This document shows positions 23,431 to 31,298 of a stretch of DNA of 38,577 nt, piece after piece (position 1 is the stretch's first letter; the number at the start of each line of letters is the position of its first letter). The notes under the pieces were generated by a model. That model searched no databases and had not been told where the DNA came from. It saw only the letters and a program-made list of their open reading frames with translations. Origin of the DNA: a virus. The stretch covers positions 1 to 38,577 of the IMG/VR virus record IMGVR_UViG_3300017963_000466; one strand, 5' to 3'. A program made the position numbers and the translations under genes.

Positions 23431-25217
23431 TCTACTTCCCTTTGACCTTTATCCTTGCCTCTCACCAGTTTCTTGCCGTCGGGGTTCTTCTCAGGATCTT
23501 GGGAGGCGGCCTTCTCATCTTTAGCTGCCTGCGGGTCCGTTGTATCCAACCCACGAGCCGCCAAATTCTCAGCCGTCTTCGCTGCTTGAGCTTCTGCCCG
23601 CCTGATTTCAAGATCAAGTTTCTCCTCGTGGGCTTTCTTCGCCTCGCCCTCGGGATAACCCCGAGCTTTCGAAGCGAACTCACGAGAGACCAAACCAATC
23701 TCGACGTCCGTTCGGATCTGATCCGCGTCCGCCGTGGGGAAGTCAGATTTATCAACTTCTGCCAGCATCTTATCGAGAGTCGAATCAGCCACTTTTCCAG
23801 CCAAGAGAATCTCAACGATTTCCTTGTGTACTTCTCGGCGAAACGTGTGGGAACTGACATCGACGGCGGTTTTCGCGAGTTGCTCCGCGTCTTTCCGCCT
23901 GTCCTCGTCAGAGCGAAGCGAGTATCGCTCTGGGTAGCCGACTGTGCTTTCTTCTCTGAAGCCTTCGTAATCACTCCAGATCTCCACGATCCGTCGCTCG
24001 GCGTGCTCAAGCACCATACCGATAGCGGACAAACCTGATTCCAGGCCGCGTTCATCCATCTGCTTAGACTCAGCAGACGCGAACCGTGATCGCGTGTTGG
24101 CAACCGACAGGTTGGAGAGCGAGCGAATGTCGTTCTTCAACTGTGTCTGCTTCTCCATCGACGCGTGCAGCGGCTCGGTGGGAGGCGAAATGTATCCGGG
24201 ACGCTCAGCACCCATCGGGTACCGCACGCCATCTGTGGAGCCAATCTTACGCGTGACTTTGTTGTCGTCGTAAATGATATTACCATCAGAGTCCGTGGTC
24301 GTCAGCGAGTCGGATTCGCTCCAGTTCGCCGCCGCTTCGAATCTCTGATCGTACTGCTCCGTGTAGTTGGGCACGTTCGACCGCAGGATGTAACCGGCGT
24401 CGGCCGATTCCATGTTCGTCAATGCGATCTGATGATTCGCGGTGTCCGCCAGGAGCGAGGCTTGCAGCTCCATAATGACGAACGGAATCTCTTTCGTATC
24501 CAACTCCGTCGGGGCGAACTCCGACGGCTCGTAGTTCTCATCCACGGGATCGCCGGTGTCGTTGTACTGCTGAAGCAGCACGGCGTTGTCCTCGATCCAG
24601 TACAGACGGAAGTATTCGTTGTAATCCGTCACCAAGTCGAAGTCGTGGTCGCGGTCCTCGTCGTACACACGCAGCAAGAGGCGTTGAAGTTTGACCTCGT
24701 CGCCCTTGATGAAGTAGTCCCAGTTACGGATGTCTTCGGTGCGGTACGTGTACAGGTAGGGGTGTTCCATACCCCGCTGGTTCCGCGTGCGTCGGCCCTC
24801 GAACTTGAAGTTATCGACGTAGACGCCGACCTTCCCCATTGAGAGCAATTCTAGCAAAGCCTCGTTCCCAAGGAAGTGGTTCATGGTGGACCCGCACAGG
24901 TCAACCCCACCCCTCTGTCCGCGTATGGCGTCTTGCCAGCTTTCTGGACCACCGTTGCGTCTGATTGCAGGCATTCGCTGGAATATGGCATTTTGCACGT
25001 CTTTGACGGCAGCCTTAGCGAAACCTGCTACTGGCGTGATGGATTTTCGATTGATGAAATCCGTCTCATCTTCAGCGGACGAGAATTGCTTCACGTACTT
25101 CTGGATGAAGGTGTCTCCGCCATCCATAACATATCGGTATTTTTCCCAATCGGTGAACGAACGAGCGTACTCGTAGTGCACCGACGTGGCGATATTAAAC
25201 TCTTTCTTTTTGGCCAT
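23427..25217 (-). CDS. Portal protein (DUF4055-like)
   Basis: This 596-residue protein is directly downstream of TerL. It has a conserved N-terminal segment with a 'SITPVAGFAKAAVKDVQNAIFQR' style helix, a central acidic beta region (IEDNAVLLQQYNDTGD) and the long C-terminal helices typical of portals (QTQLKNDIRSLSNLSVANTR ... AIGMVLEHAERRIVEIW). The twelve-subunit portal is the DNA gate and terminase docking site. The C-terminal 60 residues are charged and low complexity. It starts at TAATG, coupled to TerL. A palindrome lies at 23603-23616. Confidence 0.8.
   Translation of the reverse strand: MAKKKEFNIATSVHYEYARSFTDWEKYRYVMDGGDTFIQKYVKQFSSAEDETDFINRKSITPVAGFAKAAVKDVQNAIFQRMPAIRRNGGPESWQDAIRGQRGGVDLCGSTMNHFLGNEALLELLSMGKVGVYVDNFKFEGRRTRNQRGMEHPYLYTYRTEDIRNWDYFIKGDEVKLQRLLLRVYDEDRDHDFDLVTDYNEYFRLYWIEDNAVLLQQYNDTGDPVDENYEPSEFAPTELDTKEIPFVIMELQASLLADTANHQIALTNMESADAGYILRSNVPNYTEQYDQRFEAAANWSESDSLTTTDSDGNIIYDDNKVTRKIGSTDGVRYPMGAERPGYISPPTEPLHASMEKQTQLKNDIRSLSNLSVANTRSRFASAESKQMDERGLESGLSAIGMVLEHAERRIVEIWSDYEGFREESTVGYPERYSLRSDEDRRKDAEQLAKTAVDVSSHTFRREVHKEIVEILLAGKVADSTLDKMLAEVDKSDFPTADADQIRTDVEIGLVSREFASKARGYPEGEAKKAHEEKLDLEIRRAEAQAAKTAENLAARGLDTTDPQAAKDEKAASQDPEKNPDGKKLVRGKDKGQREVE
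23603..23616. repeat. 14-bp palindrome variant (TGATTTCAAGATCA)
   Basis: Near the end of the portal gene; position 10 is G. Confidence 0.5.
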
Positions 25218-26860
25218 TACAGGAAACTCCGAATATTCTGGTTCGTGGCGGCGGATGCTGCCAGCGGGAGGGCCATCTCGCTGTAGTTCCTCGCATGTGC
25301 GAAGTGGTCCGCTTCCTTCTTTACGTATTTGGAAATGTCGTCGCCCGATGCGTCTTCAACATATCTCTTAACCAGCGCTTTGATATTAGACCGATACTCC
25401 TTCGGCAGATCCTTCGGGAACTTGATGCGTCCCGACCGGATACGTCCGAGGGCGGTATCGAGCCAATACGTGCGGCTGACACTGACCAAATGATCTTCGT
25501 CATTCGGTGCCACGACCATCTTACGGGAGCCAACGCCCCTCGAATAGTGACAACGCTTGGCCCTTCCCCAGGCGCGCATGCACAACTCGTGTACCGAGCG
25601 TTCTTCGGGCTGCTTGTCAATCACCAGGAAGTTGACGTTGTATTCCCGCATCAGTTGGTAAATCTCGTCGAATCGTTCGACCTTGCCCACCTGCAGAACC
25701 TCGCATTCCGCACCCATGTTCAGGTCCGGTCCCATCCGTCCGATACGCCAGCCGTCGATCTCGTAGTGTAACCACTTTCCGACGTCAACGCCCATCGTCC
25801 TGATCTTGTACCCAGGGATCGGATCGCCCATCTTGCGAGTGCCGTAGCACGCGTCGAGTTGCTCGTCATTGATCTGAGCACCTTTGACGACGTGCGGTAG
25901 TCCCGCGATGGAGTTCCAGAGTTCCTGTTCCGCAGAGGGCTTGTCCTCAGCTTCGAGAGCCGTAATCGCGATCTTCCACGGCTCCTTCATGCAACTGGCG
26001 AGCTGGTTGATGTAGAAGCCACGACGTTCAGGATTGATGTCGGGCGACTTCGGTATCCACCGACCAGTTTCAACTTGTGATTTGATCTTGTCCTTGTGCT
26101 CCATTTTCTTCTTGCACAGCGGACAAATGATGTGTGACTCTTTGATTCTAGGATCAATTAGCGACTCCCCGACGACAACGAGACACTCCGGAAACGTCAG
26201 AGTGATCTCCTTCCAACAGTTCGGGCACTGGAAGTACCACGACTCCTGGGTCGTCGTTAGAAACATCTCATGGATGCCGGTGCCTGGTATTGTCGGCGTG
26301 GAAATGCCCCATATCTCGGACACTTCCTGGCCGTCAGTACGTCGCATCGCCAACTGGATGCCGTCCTCGTCCATTTCATCGACTTCGTCCAGTGCAACGA
26401 ACGACGGGTCGATTGATTTCAGGCCGATGCGGCTTCGCGATCCTCTGATCCACAGGTTGGCGGCTCCCGCCCGCTTGTGGCCGACGTTCTTCACATCAGA
26501 GAACATCTGTCGGATGTGTTCGGACTCCTCTAGTGCAGGATCAAAGCGGGACGCGGAGAAGTCGGACGCGTCAGGGTTCTTGTTCGGAAAGACATACAAG
26601 CAGTTGACGCCTGTGATGTCCATTTTGAAGAAGGTTCGGTTAAGAAGCGTCTCCGTGTAGGCCATCTGGGCGGCCTTCATACCCATGTTGAACGGAGCGG
26701 TGGAGTCATGCATCGCTTTGGACCAAGGATGCATACCAAAGGACCATTTGCGGCCTTGGCGCACACGGTATGCCTGTGCCCATTGCGAACATAGCTTGAT
26801 GCTCTTTCGCTTTAGGCCGCCGGTCACGATTTCTGCAAATACTTGCTCCAAAGCGTGCAT
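25217..26860 (-). CDS. Terminase large subunit (lambda GpA-type)
   Basis: Of 547 residues. A degenerate Walker A lies in the N-terminal part (GMKAAQMAYTET, without the usual GK[ST]), and Walker B is FVALDEVDEM near residue 155. The coupling motif is GISTPT. A four-cysteine zinc knuckle (CPNC ... CPLC) and a nuclease domain opening with GVDVGKWLHYEIDG follow. Together these are diagnostic of GpA-family terminases, which cut concatemers and drive DNA into the prohead, often making cohesive ends. A palindrome copy (TGATTCTAGGATCA) lies at 26153-26166. Confidence 0.9.
   Translation of the reverse strand: MHALEQVFAEIVTGGLKRKSIKLCSQWAQAYRVRQGRKWSFGMHPWSKAMHDSTAPFNMGMKAAQMAYTETLLNRTFFKMDITGVNCLYVFPNKNPDASDFSASRFDPALEESEHIRQMFSDVKNVGHKRAGAANLWIRGSRSRIGLKSIDPSFVALDEVDEMDEDGIQLAMRRTDGQEVSEIWGISTPTIPGTGIHEMFLTTTQESWYFQCPNCWKEITLTFPECLVVVGESLIDPRIKESHIICPLCKKKMEHKDKIKSQVETGRWIPKSPDINPERRGFYINQLASCMKEPWKIAITALEAEDKPSAEQELWNSIAGLPHVVKGAQINDEQLDACYGTRKMGDPIPGYKIRTMGVDVGKWLHYEIDGWRIGRMGPDLNMGAECEVLQVGKVERFDEIYQLMREYNVNFLVIDKQPEERSVHELCMRAWGRAKRCHYSRGVGSRKMVVAPNDEDHLVSVSRTYWLDTALGRIRSGRIKFPKDLPKEYRSNIKALVKRYVEDASGDDISKYVKKEADHFAHARNYSEMALPLAASAATNQNIRSFL
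26153..26166. repeat. 14-bp palindrome variant (TGATTCTAGGATCA)
   Basis: In the terminase gene near the zinc-knuckle codons; position 10 is G. Confidence 0.5.
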
Positions 26861-26872
26861 GATATGACTCCG

Positions 26873-27199
26873 TTACTCGCCTCGCGGCACTGGAGAGTCG
26901 TTCCGTGGAACGTAGCTGCCAGGTCGCCGCACTTCGACTGACGCTTTCTGCGTCACTTCAGCGGACTTGACTGTCCGTTTGGGCTTAAAATCAATGAGTT
27001 CTCCGTCAACGATTTCAGCACCGATGCCGACTCGCGGGTCCATCGGTTCCGTGTCACACTTGTAGTCGCCTGTCAGATGGAAGTAGACGTGTCCGAGGGC
27101 ACCGTTGTGTCCCGTTCGGACCTTCTTATCGTCCAGGTAAACATCCACCAAGCCCTCGGTGGGCGTAAAATCAAATCGTTTCTTTGGCACTTTAGCCAT
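26873..27199 (-). CDS. Unknown small protein upstream of terminase (108 aa)
   Basis: A compact beta-rich core (GLVDVYLDDKKVRTG, ALGHVYFHLTGDYK, then GIGAEIVDGELI) is followed by a basic, proline-containing tail (EVRRPGSYVPRNDS). No family is recognised. Placed between the exported-protein cassette and TerL and overlapping the former by eight bases, it might be a packaging accessory or a cytosolic factor. Near-palindromes lie at 26980-26993 and 27170-27183. Confidence 0.5.
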   Translation of the reverse strand: MAKVPKKRFDFTPTEGLVDVYLDDKKVRTGHNGALGHVYFHLTGDYKCDTEPMDPRVGIGAEIVDGELIDFKPKRTVKSAEVTQKASVEVRRPGSYVPRNDSPVPRGE

Positions 27200-27539
27200 A
27201 TCGAGGCTCCAAGATAACTAAGGAAAGGATAGTGAGTAGGACCTTGAGGATTGTGTCCCAATTCTCTCGAATCCACTCGCACAATGTGTCCATGATGAGG
27301 ACATACCAGGGTGGTTCCACGTCGTCGAAGACGAAATCCGCCACCGTGGCGGCTCTACCCTGCCGGACAACACGCTGGTTCAGCGAAGTCACGGGGATTT
27401 TCACTTCCCCGGCGCGGACTTTCTCGCTCAGCACTACTTCCAGAGCGGTCGCGAATCTACTTCGCCGAAACGGCCCCGCGAAAGGCATGTTGAGGGCTGG
27501 GAGAGCCGCCACGCCTGCTACGAATTCACGTCTTTTCAT
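27192..27539 (-). CDS. Tat-leader protein with C-terminal membrane helix (115 aa)
   Basis: The N-terminus MKRREFVAGVAALPAL carries the twin-arginine pattern RRxF followed by a hydrophobic stretch, and the C-terminus ends in a second hydrophobic helix (ILKVLLTILSLVILEP). The protein would be exported, or span the membrane twice. It follows the thioredoxin-like gene (14-base overlap) and may be a holin-like or membrane partner of the exported cassette. The ATG at 27539 is chosen because the earlier in-frame start gives an Arg/Pro-rich extension lying inside the previous gene. Confidence 0.55.
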   Translation of the reverse strand: MKRREFVAGVAALPALNMPFAGPFRRSRFATALEVVLSEKVRAGEVKIPVTSLNQRVVRQGRAATVADFVFDDVEPPWYVLIMDTLCEWIRENWDTILKVLLTILSLVILEPRYG

Positions 27540-27963
27540 TGATTTTACACTCCTTGGCGGCCTTCTCGATCTTGGCCGCACTGGTGATACCTACAAACTT
27601 CTTGACCACCACTCCCTTAACGAAGATGACCGTCAAAGGGAGCCCGGTGGTCTTTCCTTTGAGGTGTTGGTAGAGTTTCGGGTTTTTATCTGCATCAAAC
27701 GTCGCCGTTCGATAGCCCGCTTTCTCAAGCGAGCCAATAATTTTCTTCTGACGGGGACAGAAGACGCACCATTGGGCTCCAAAGAGGACGATTGTGGGCT
27801 CGTCCCAGAGTTCCTGGTAGTCTTCGAGGCCTTCTGGTGCCGTCGGTCGAGCCAGGAGATCAACAAGCGTACTCTGGTCTTGAACTTCGCCATATCCTTG
27901 TCCACCACCGAGCGATAGACAAAATAGAGCACAAGCAATGGAAAGGCATACTTTAACATACAT
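27526..27963 (-). CDS. Exported thioredoxin-fold protein
   Basis: A Sec-type leader spans about residues 1-24 (basic start, then CLSIACALFCLSLGG). The thioredoxin core has the active site WCVFC (C66/C69) and a cis-proline at about P109 (TGLPLTVIF). At 145 residues it is a compact TlpA/DsbE-style thioredoxin acting outside the cytoplasm. It sits between the papain-like peptidase and the Tat-leader protein, so it may reduce or isomerise disulfides in these partners, which is inference. It is unusual in a phage late region. Confidence 0.7.
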   Translation of the reverse strand: MYVKVCLSIACALFCLSLGGGQGYGEVQDQSTLVDLLARPTAPEGLEDYQELWDEPTIVLFGAQWCVFCPRQKKIIGSLEKAGYRTATFDADKNPKLYQHLKGKTTGLPLTVIFVKGVVVKKFVGITSAAKIEKAAKECKINEKT

Positions 27964-27972
27964 CCGACACTC

Positions 27973-28971
27973 CTAGTAGAGTTGGTGGTTATCGAATTTT
28001 TGTCGGGGATGGCCGACGTAGTTGGATAGGGCGTGGGAGTCATCCCACGGACCGAGCATAAGATCAACCGTGCTGGCGTCAGCCCAGAAGGAACCGACGG
28101 GTTGCCCCATGACCAGCGGGCCGCTATTCCAGTCGAGCCACGAACTGATGATACACGCGCCGGGTCGGCGGCCGTCGTTGAAGCCGACGGCCAGCCAGGC
28201 ATGGTACCACTTCTCACGCCAACGTCCAGTGATCGGCTTCGCAAAGCCTTCACTATCTCGGACGTCGTCAATTGCGTAGTTTGAGCAGATGACCACGGGC
28301 TGTCCCAGATAGATAGCATCGCAGACGTCCCGGTAGTCTCTGACCTTTGCGAAATCTTTGATTGGATGCTTCTTCGCGATGGGCTCCAGCCAGTCTGGCA
28401 CGCCAGCATCGCGATAGCGTCGTGATCGGGCGGGGTGGTAGCCGGTCAAGTTGATGAAGTTGTCACCCTCTTGATACATAGTGCGATGTAAGACACCGTA
28501 TTGCTGCACGTATTGTGCTGCCCACTCGCCTATGCTACCGGCACCGCCTTCAAGTTGCCCTTTGCCGATCTCTACACGAGAACCGGCGTAGATCATCTCA
28601 ACGCTGGCCTTCGCGACCCAGCGTTCTTTATCGTACTTCATGTAGATGTCGGTCGCTGTCAGCAAGTCAGCCCCGAGGGCTGTTGCATGACCGACACAAT
28701 CACCTTCGCCCGGCGACCCGTCTGGGTGTCGGCTCTGGCTGTGTGGGTGGAGTTCCTCGCCGGTGGCGAGTTCGTAGTATTTCCACAGCAGAGTTCGCTT
28801 ACCCCGACTGATTCCTTTGAAGTCGCCGTAGGCACGGTGGAAGTGCCTGCGGGAAGAAAGGTGCGGTATCGCTCCGAAGTGCGTTACGCGTGGCCTTTTA
28901 GGAGGGCTCGCGTACACCAAGTGTGCGAACGGCAATGCCGCTAGTGACTTCAGAGCGTCCCGACGTTTCAT
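27973..28971 (-). CDS. Exported papain-fold cysteine peptidase-like protein
   Basis: The leader MKRRDALKSLAALPFAHLVYA has paired arginines and a hydrophobic core ending in an AxA-like site, a Tat-like form. In the mature part GEGDCVGHATALG (C92), KWYHAWLAVGF (H257) and SSWLDWNSG (N282 or D280) appear in the Cys-His-Asn order of papain-type (C1) enzymes; the usual oxyanion Gln is replaced, perhaps by E89. At 332 residues it is near family length. It may cleave host envelope protein or peptidoglycan at lysis. No other endolysin was seen, making it the best lysin candidate here. Confidence 0.6.
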   Translation of the reverse strand: MKRRDALKSLAALPFAHLVYASPPKRPRVTHFGAIPHLSSRRHFHRAYGDFKGISRGKRTLLWKYYELATGEELHPHSQSRHPDGSPGEGDCVGHATALGADLLTATDIYMKYDKERWVAKASVEMIYAGSRVEIGKGQLEGGAGSIGEWAAQYVQQYGVLHRTMYQEGDNFINLTGYHPARSRRYRDAGVPDWLEPIAKKHPIKDFAKVRDYRDVCDAIYLGQPVVICSNYAIDDVRDSEGFAKPITGRWREKWYHAWLAVGFNDGRRPGACIISSWLDWNSGPLVMGQPVGSFWADASTVDLMLGPWDDSHALSNYVGHPRQKFDNHQLY

Positions 28972-29633
28972 TTGAAAGCCCTTTCAATTCCATCTGCGAT
29001 GGCGTTCCATGTTCTTTGGTAATCGTCTCTCGTGCTGAGTCCATCGTTTGCGGCTAATTCGTCGAGATGCGTTCCAAGCTTGTCGAGGAATGGCATCCAG
29101 GCTTGTAGAGAAGTTCCGAGGGCCTGCTTATTCGCGAGGGCAGTTGCTTCAAGTACCTTGTCAACTGGGAGTTCTGCACCTGCGAGGGCTCGAAAGGATT
29201 GCGCCAACTTAATGGCTTCCTCCCGTGTGTTATCGGACTCTACGAGTCGTGACCACTGTTTGATTTTAGACTCAATGGACGGTCCAGGACCCGGTCCCGG
29301 CACGCCGCCATCCACGGTAATCGAATGCGTCATCATTATGGGCTGGTTGTCTGGACCGACGCCGGACACAATCACCAGCCACATGCTCGCCTCGCGAGCT
29401 GAAAAGCACGCAACCTTGCCAAAGGCTTTGAAGTCCATACACTCTTCGAGAGTGGCATCGACGCGGACGACCTTCCAAGTGACTTCGGGAGAGGCCGACG
29501 CGGAGGCGTCGAGCGTTACGAGTTCGCCAATTTCACAGACGTCCGGTGCTTGCAGCACGAGGGCTTCGGACGTGATACCTGCGGCTCCGAGGGGAGTCGC
29601 AATGAGGGCGAGGAGGATAGCAAAATACTTCAC
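28968..29633 (-). CDS. Exported protein with PKD/Ig-like N-terminal domain (221 aa)
   Basis: A signal peptide (KYFAILLALIATPLGAAG) is followed by a PKD-like beta domain (CEIGELVTLDASAS ... VTWKVV), a Pro/Gly linker (PGPGPGP) and a helical C-terminal half. The stop overlaps the start of the peptidase gene (ATGA), so the two are translationally coupled. Its role is unknown; it could tether or position the peptidase in the periplasm. A perfect palindrome lies at 29261-29274. Confidence 0.55.
   Translation of the reverse strand: MKYFAILLALIATPLGAAGITSEALVLQAPDVCEIGELVTLDASASASPEVTWKVVRVDATLEECMDFKAFGKVACFSAREASMWLVIVSGVGPDNQPIMMTHSITVDGGVPGPGPGPSIESKIKQWSRLVESDNTREEAIKLAQSFRALAGAELPVDKVLEATALANKQALGTSLQAWMPFLDKLGTHLDELAANDGLSTRDDYQRTWNAIADGIERAFK
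29261..29274. repeat. 14-bp palindrome, perfect match (TGATTTTAGACTCA)
   Basis: In the exported PKD-like gene; same sequence as the copy at 2235 on the other arm. Confidence 0.65.
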
Positions 29634-29634
29634 G

Positions 29635-29982
29635 TTACGTACTCCTGTTAAGTTCGTACCAAGTTGCCCCTGTGTAATACAGGATTATCGACCTTCCAAC
29701 TGACAGATTCATGTTACCGCTAAGGTTCAGATTACCGCCCGGTCGGAGGCGGATGTCGTCGCCTGCCAGAATCAGCAGGTCACCGACGGCACCGCCCGTT
29801 ATGGTCCGGACAATCTGACCAGCACCAATCGCGAATGTCACGGTCTTCGCATAAGCGAAGCTGTCCGTGAACGTTATTACAGTGGCGGGCGGACCAAGAT
29901 TCAGCCTGTGAATCTCGGTACGACGCCCACCCACCTGTTCCAACATGCCGGCGATAGCAACCAACGGTTGAAAGCCGGTCAT
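29635..29982 (-). CDS. Small beta-rich virion protein (115 aa)
   Basis: The C-terminal half (LLILAGDDIRLRPGGNLNLS ... SIILYYTGATWYELNR) resembles the interlocked tip domain seen at the ends of phage decoration and fibre proteins. It overlaps the preceding gene by four bases (ATGA) and abuts the exported PKD gene. Probably a fibre tip or head decoration; no specific family is recognised. Confidence 0.5.
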   Translation of the reverse strand: MTGFQPLVAIAGMLEQVGGRRTEIHRLNLGPPATVITFTDSFAYAKTVTFAIGAGQIVRTITGGAVGDLLILAGDDIRLRPGGNLNLSGNMNLSVGRSIILYYTGATWYELNRST

Positions 29983-30440
29983 AGCTTAATCGGTTGTTGT
30001 ACCTCGATTTCGAACTCCGTGTCCGAGAGGGCGTGACCGACACGTACGACAAACTCGCCGGCGGTTGTCGGTGCCGTCTGAGTCATCATCCCGGCGGTGC
30101 CCGCATCGAGGAAGTAGTCTGCTCCGGGCGTCAATCCGCCCGTCTCCCCTGTGACGGCATCCCACTCACCCGTGGTCGCGGTCATGATACCGTCTACTAG
30201 AATCTCACCCGACGCCGCCGCTGCGATAGCTTCCGCAGCAAGGCCTTTGATTCGAATGGTGCCCTGAGCGTCGGCCTGGGCCAAGTCTACGTTACTCGCG
30301 GAGCTGGCGTAGACTGGTTGGCCGACGGCCAAAGCGGCGTCGGCGGTGCGGCCAACGCGGTTCCCCACGTCAATCCGATCACCTGGTTGCAGCTGTTCGA
30401 GTTGCCCGTTCGTTATAACGAGCGGCTTCTTTGTTGCCAT
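29979..30440 (-). CDS. Decoration-like virion protein, paralogue of next gene (153 aa)
   Basis: The ATG at 30440 overlaps the previous stop (TGATG). The C-terminal ~110 residues (VGQPVYA ... LTPGADYFLDAGTAG ... VVRVGHALSDTEFEIE) align with the same part of the protein encoded just upstream (VGQVVRL ... LDVGLDYFLVQSG ... VHKLGQALSPQEFAF). The fold resembles capsid-decorating or fibre-head beta barrels. It lacks the WDGT module of its partner. Confidence 0.55.
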   Translation of the reverse strand: MATKKPLVITNGQLEQLQPGDRIDVGNRVGRTADAALAVGQPVYASSASNVDLAQADAQGTIRIKGLAAEAIAAAASGEILVDGIMTATTGEWDAVTGETGGLTPGADYFLDAGTAGMMTQTAPTTAGEFVVRVGHALSDTEFEIEVQQPIKL

Positions 30441-30892
30441 CACAACCTCACAGAATGGTGTCGCAGGAATGCAAACTCCTGCGGCGAAAGTGCCTGACCT
30501 AGTTTGTGCACCCACCCCGTCGAGGGCGGTGACGTCGATAACCTACCGCTTTGGACTAGAAAGTAATCGAGGCCCACGTCAAGCTTTTTCGCTCCGGTTG
30601 CGACCGTCCAATCGTACTGCTTAATCAAGCCTTCAAGCTTCACCACCACTTTCTGTCCAGAGACTCCACCACGGCAGACAATCCCGACAATGGAATTAAC
30701 CGACGGGGTGGCCAAAACGATTCTAGAATCAAGGAGCCGTACGACTTGGCCCACGTCTACACGTTCGCCGGCGACCGCCTCGAACGTCATCTGGGCAAGC
30801 TGAAGCTCGGCAACGCTGCGTTGCCAGTCGTGTCCGTCCGGAGCCCGCAAGGCTTCGGATTGGCGTGTCAAACTGCTGCCATCCCAAACCAT
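30440..30892 (-). CDS. WDGT-module virion protein with decoration domain (150 aa)
   Basis: It begins MVWDGSSLTRQSEALRAPDG, a shortened form of the N-terminal module found in the three proteins near the portal. It continues into the DYFL decoration-like domain shared with the following gene. The ATG at 30892 lies at the edge of a palindrome whose other half supplies the GAGG ribosome-binding site, so binding there could block translation initiation or transcription entry. A second near-perfect palindrome lies inside, at 30718-30731. Confidence 0.6.
   Translation of the reverse strand: MVWDGSSLTRQSEALRAPDGHDWQRSVAELQLAQMTFEAVAGERVDVGQVVRLLDSRIVLATPSVNSIVGIVCRGGVSGQKVVVKLEGLIKQYDWTVATGAKKLDVGLDYFLVQSGRLSTSPPSTGWVHKLGQALSPQEFAFLRHHSVRL
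30718..30731. repeat. 14-bp palindrome, one mismatch (CGATTCTAGAATCA)
   Basis: Inside the WDGT/decoration gene, about 160 bases from the copy at its start. Confidence 0.55.
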
Positions 30893-30905
30893 GATTCTAA
30901 CCTCA
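30892..30905. promoter_or_regulatory. Palindrome overlapping a ribosome-binding site (TGATTCTAACCTCA)
   Basis: On the minus strand it reads TGAGGTTAGAATCA, with the last A being the A of the ATG. The GAGG within it is the likely Shine-Dalgarno sequence, so protein bound here would cover the gene start. Confidence 0.65.
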
Positions 30906-30910
30906 AAAGG

Positions 30911-30937
30911 GCCGCAGGGGCCGAAGCCCCTTGCGGC
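30911..30937 (-). terminator. Hairpin with cUUCGg loop between 30948 and 30892
   Basis: GCCGCAGGGGC pairs with GCCCCTTGCGGC (one bulge). The minus-strand loop is UUCG closed by C-G. It follows the 98-residue gene and precedes the palindrome. Confidence 0.65.
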
Positions 30938-30947
30938 GAGAGTCGAA

Positions 30948-31244
30948 TTAAATCGACACCTGCTGGCCCTGCTCCATGACGTATTTGAACTCGTCAAGGA
31001 TGTCATCGTAGATGACAATATCGGGTTCGATCGCTGGCGTCGCGGTACTGTCAAAGTACCAGCTCTTGTCATCGGCGGGTGCCCACAACATGACCTTTTC
31101 GTGACCCACCACGCCGTCTACCTTGACGCGAAACGCAACATACTCTTGGTTGTTGGCGTTGTCGTGAACCGTGTACAGTCTATGAAACTGCACGGTTGCT
31201 TGCGTGACGACGGCTCGTGGAGAGTCTTCGGTCGAGTAAATCAT
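30948..31244 (-). CDS. Unknown small protein (98 aa)
   Basis: This beta-rich product has an acidic C-terminus (DIVIYDDILDEFKYVMEQ). No motif is recognised. A hairpin with a cUUCGg loop lies just after its stop, and a gap precedes it, so it may be the end of a short transcription segment. Probably a minor virion protein given its neighbours. Confidence 0.5.
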   Translation of the reverse strand: MIYSTEDSPRAVVTQATVQFHRLYTVHDNANNQEYVAFRVKVDGVVGHEKVMLWAPADDKSWYFDSTATPAIEPDIVIYDDILDEFKYVMEQGQQVSI

Positions 31245-31298
31245 TCATTGCCCCTCGTGCCAGGCCTTTCTCACCAGAAGATGAGCGACCCTGGCTCG

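Noticed and set aside
30440-31072. Longer start at 31072 for the WDGT/decoration gene
   Set aside because: It would overlap the 98-residue gene and the hairpin; the ATG at 30892 has a good ribosome-binding site and begins at the recognised module.
31259-31295. GCCAGG/CCTGGC hairpin between 31299 and 31244 as a terminator
   Set aside because: The stem is only 6 bp with a 25-base loop and no U tract; too weak to call.
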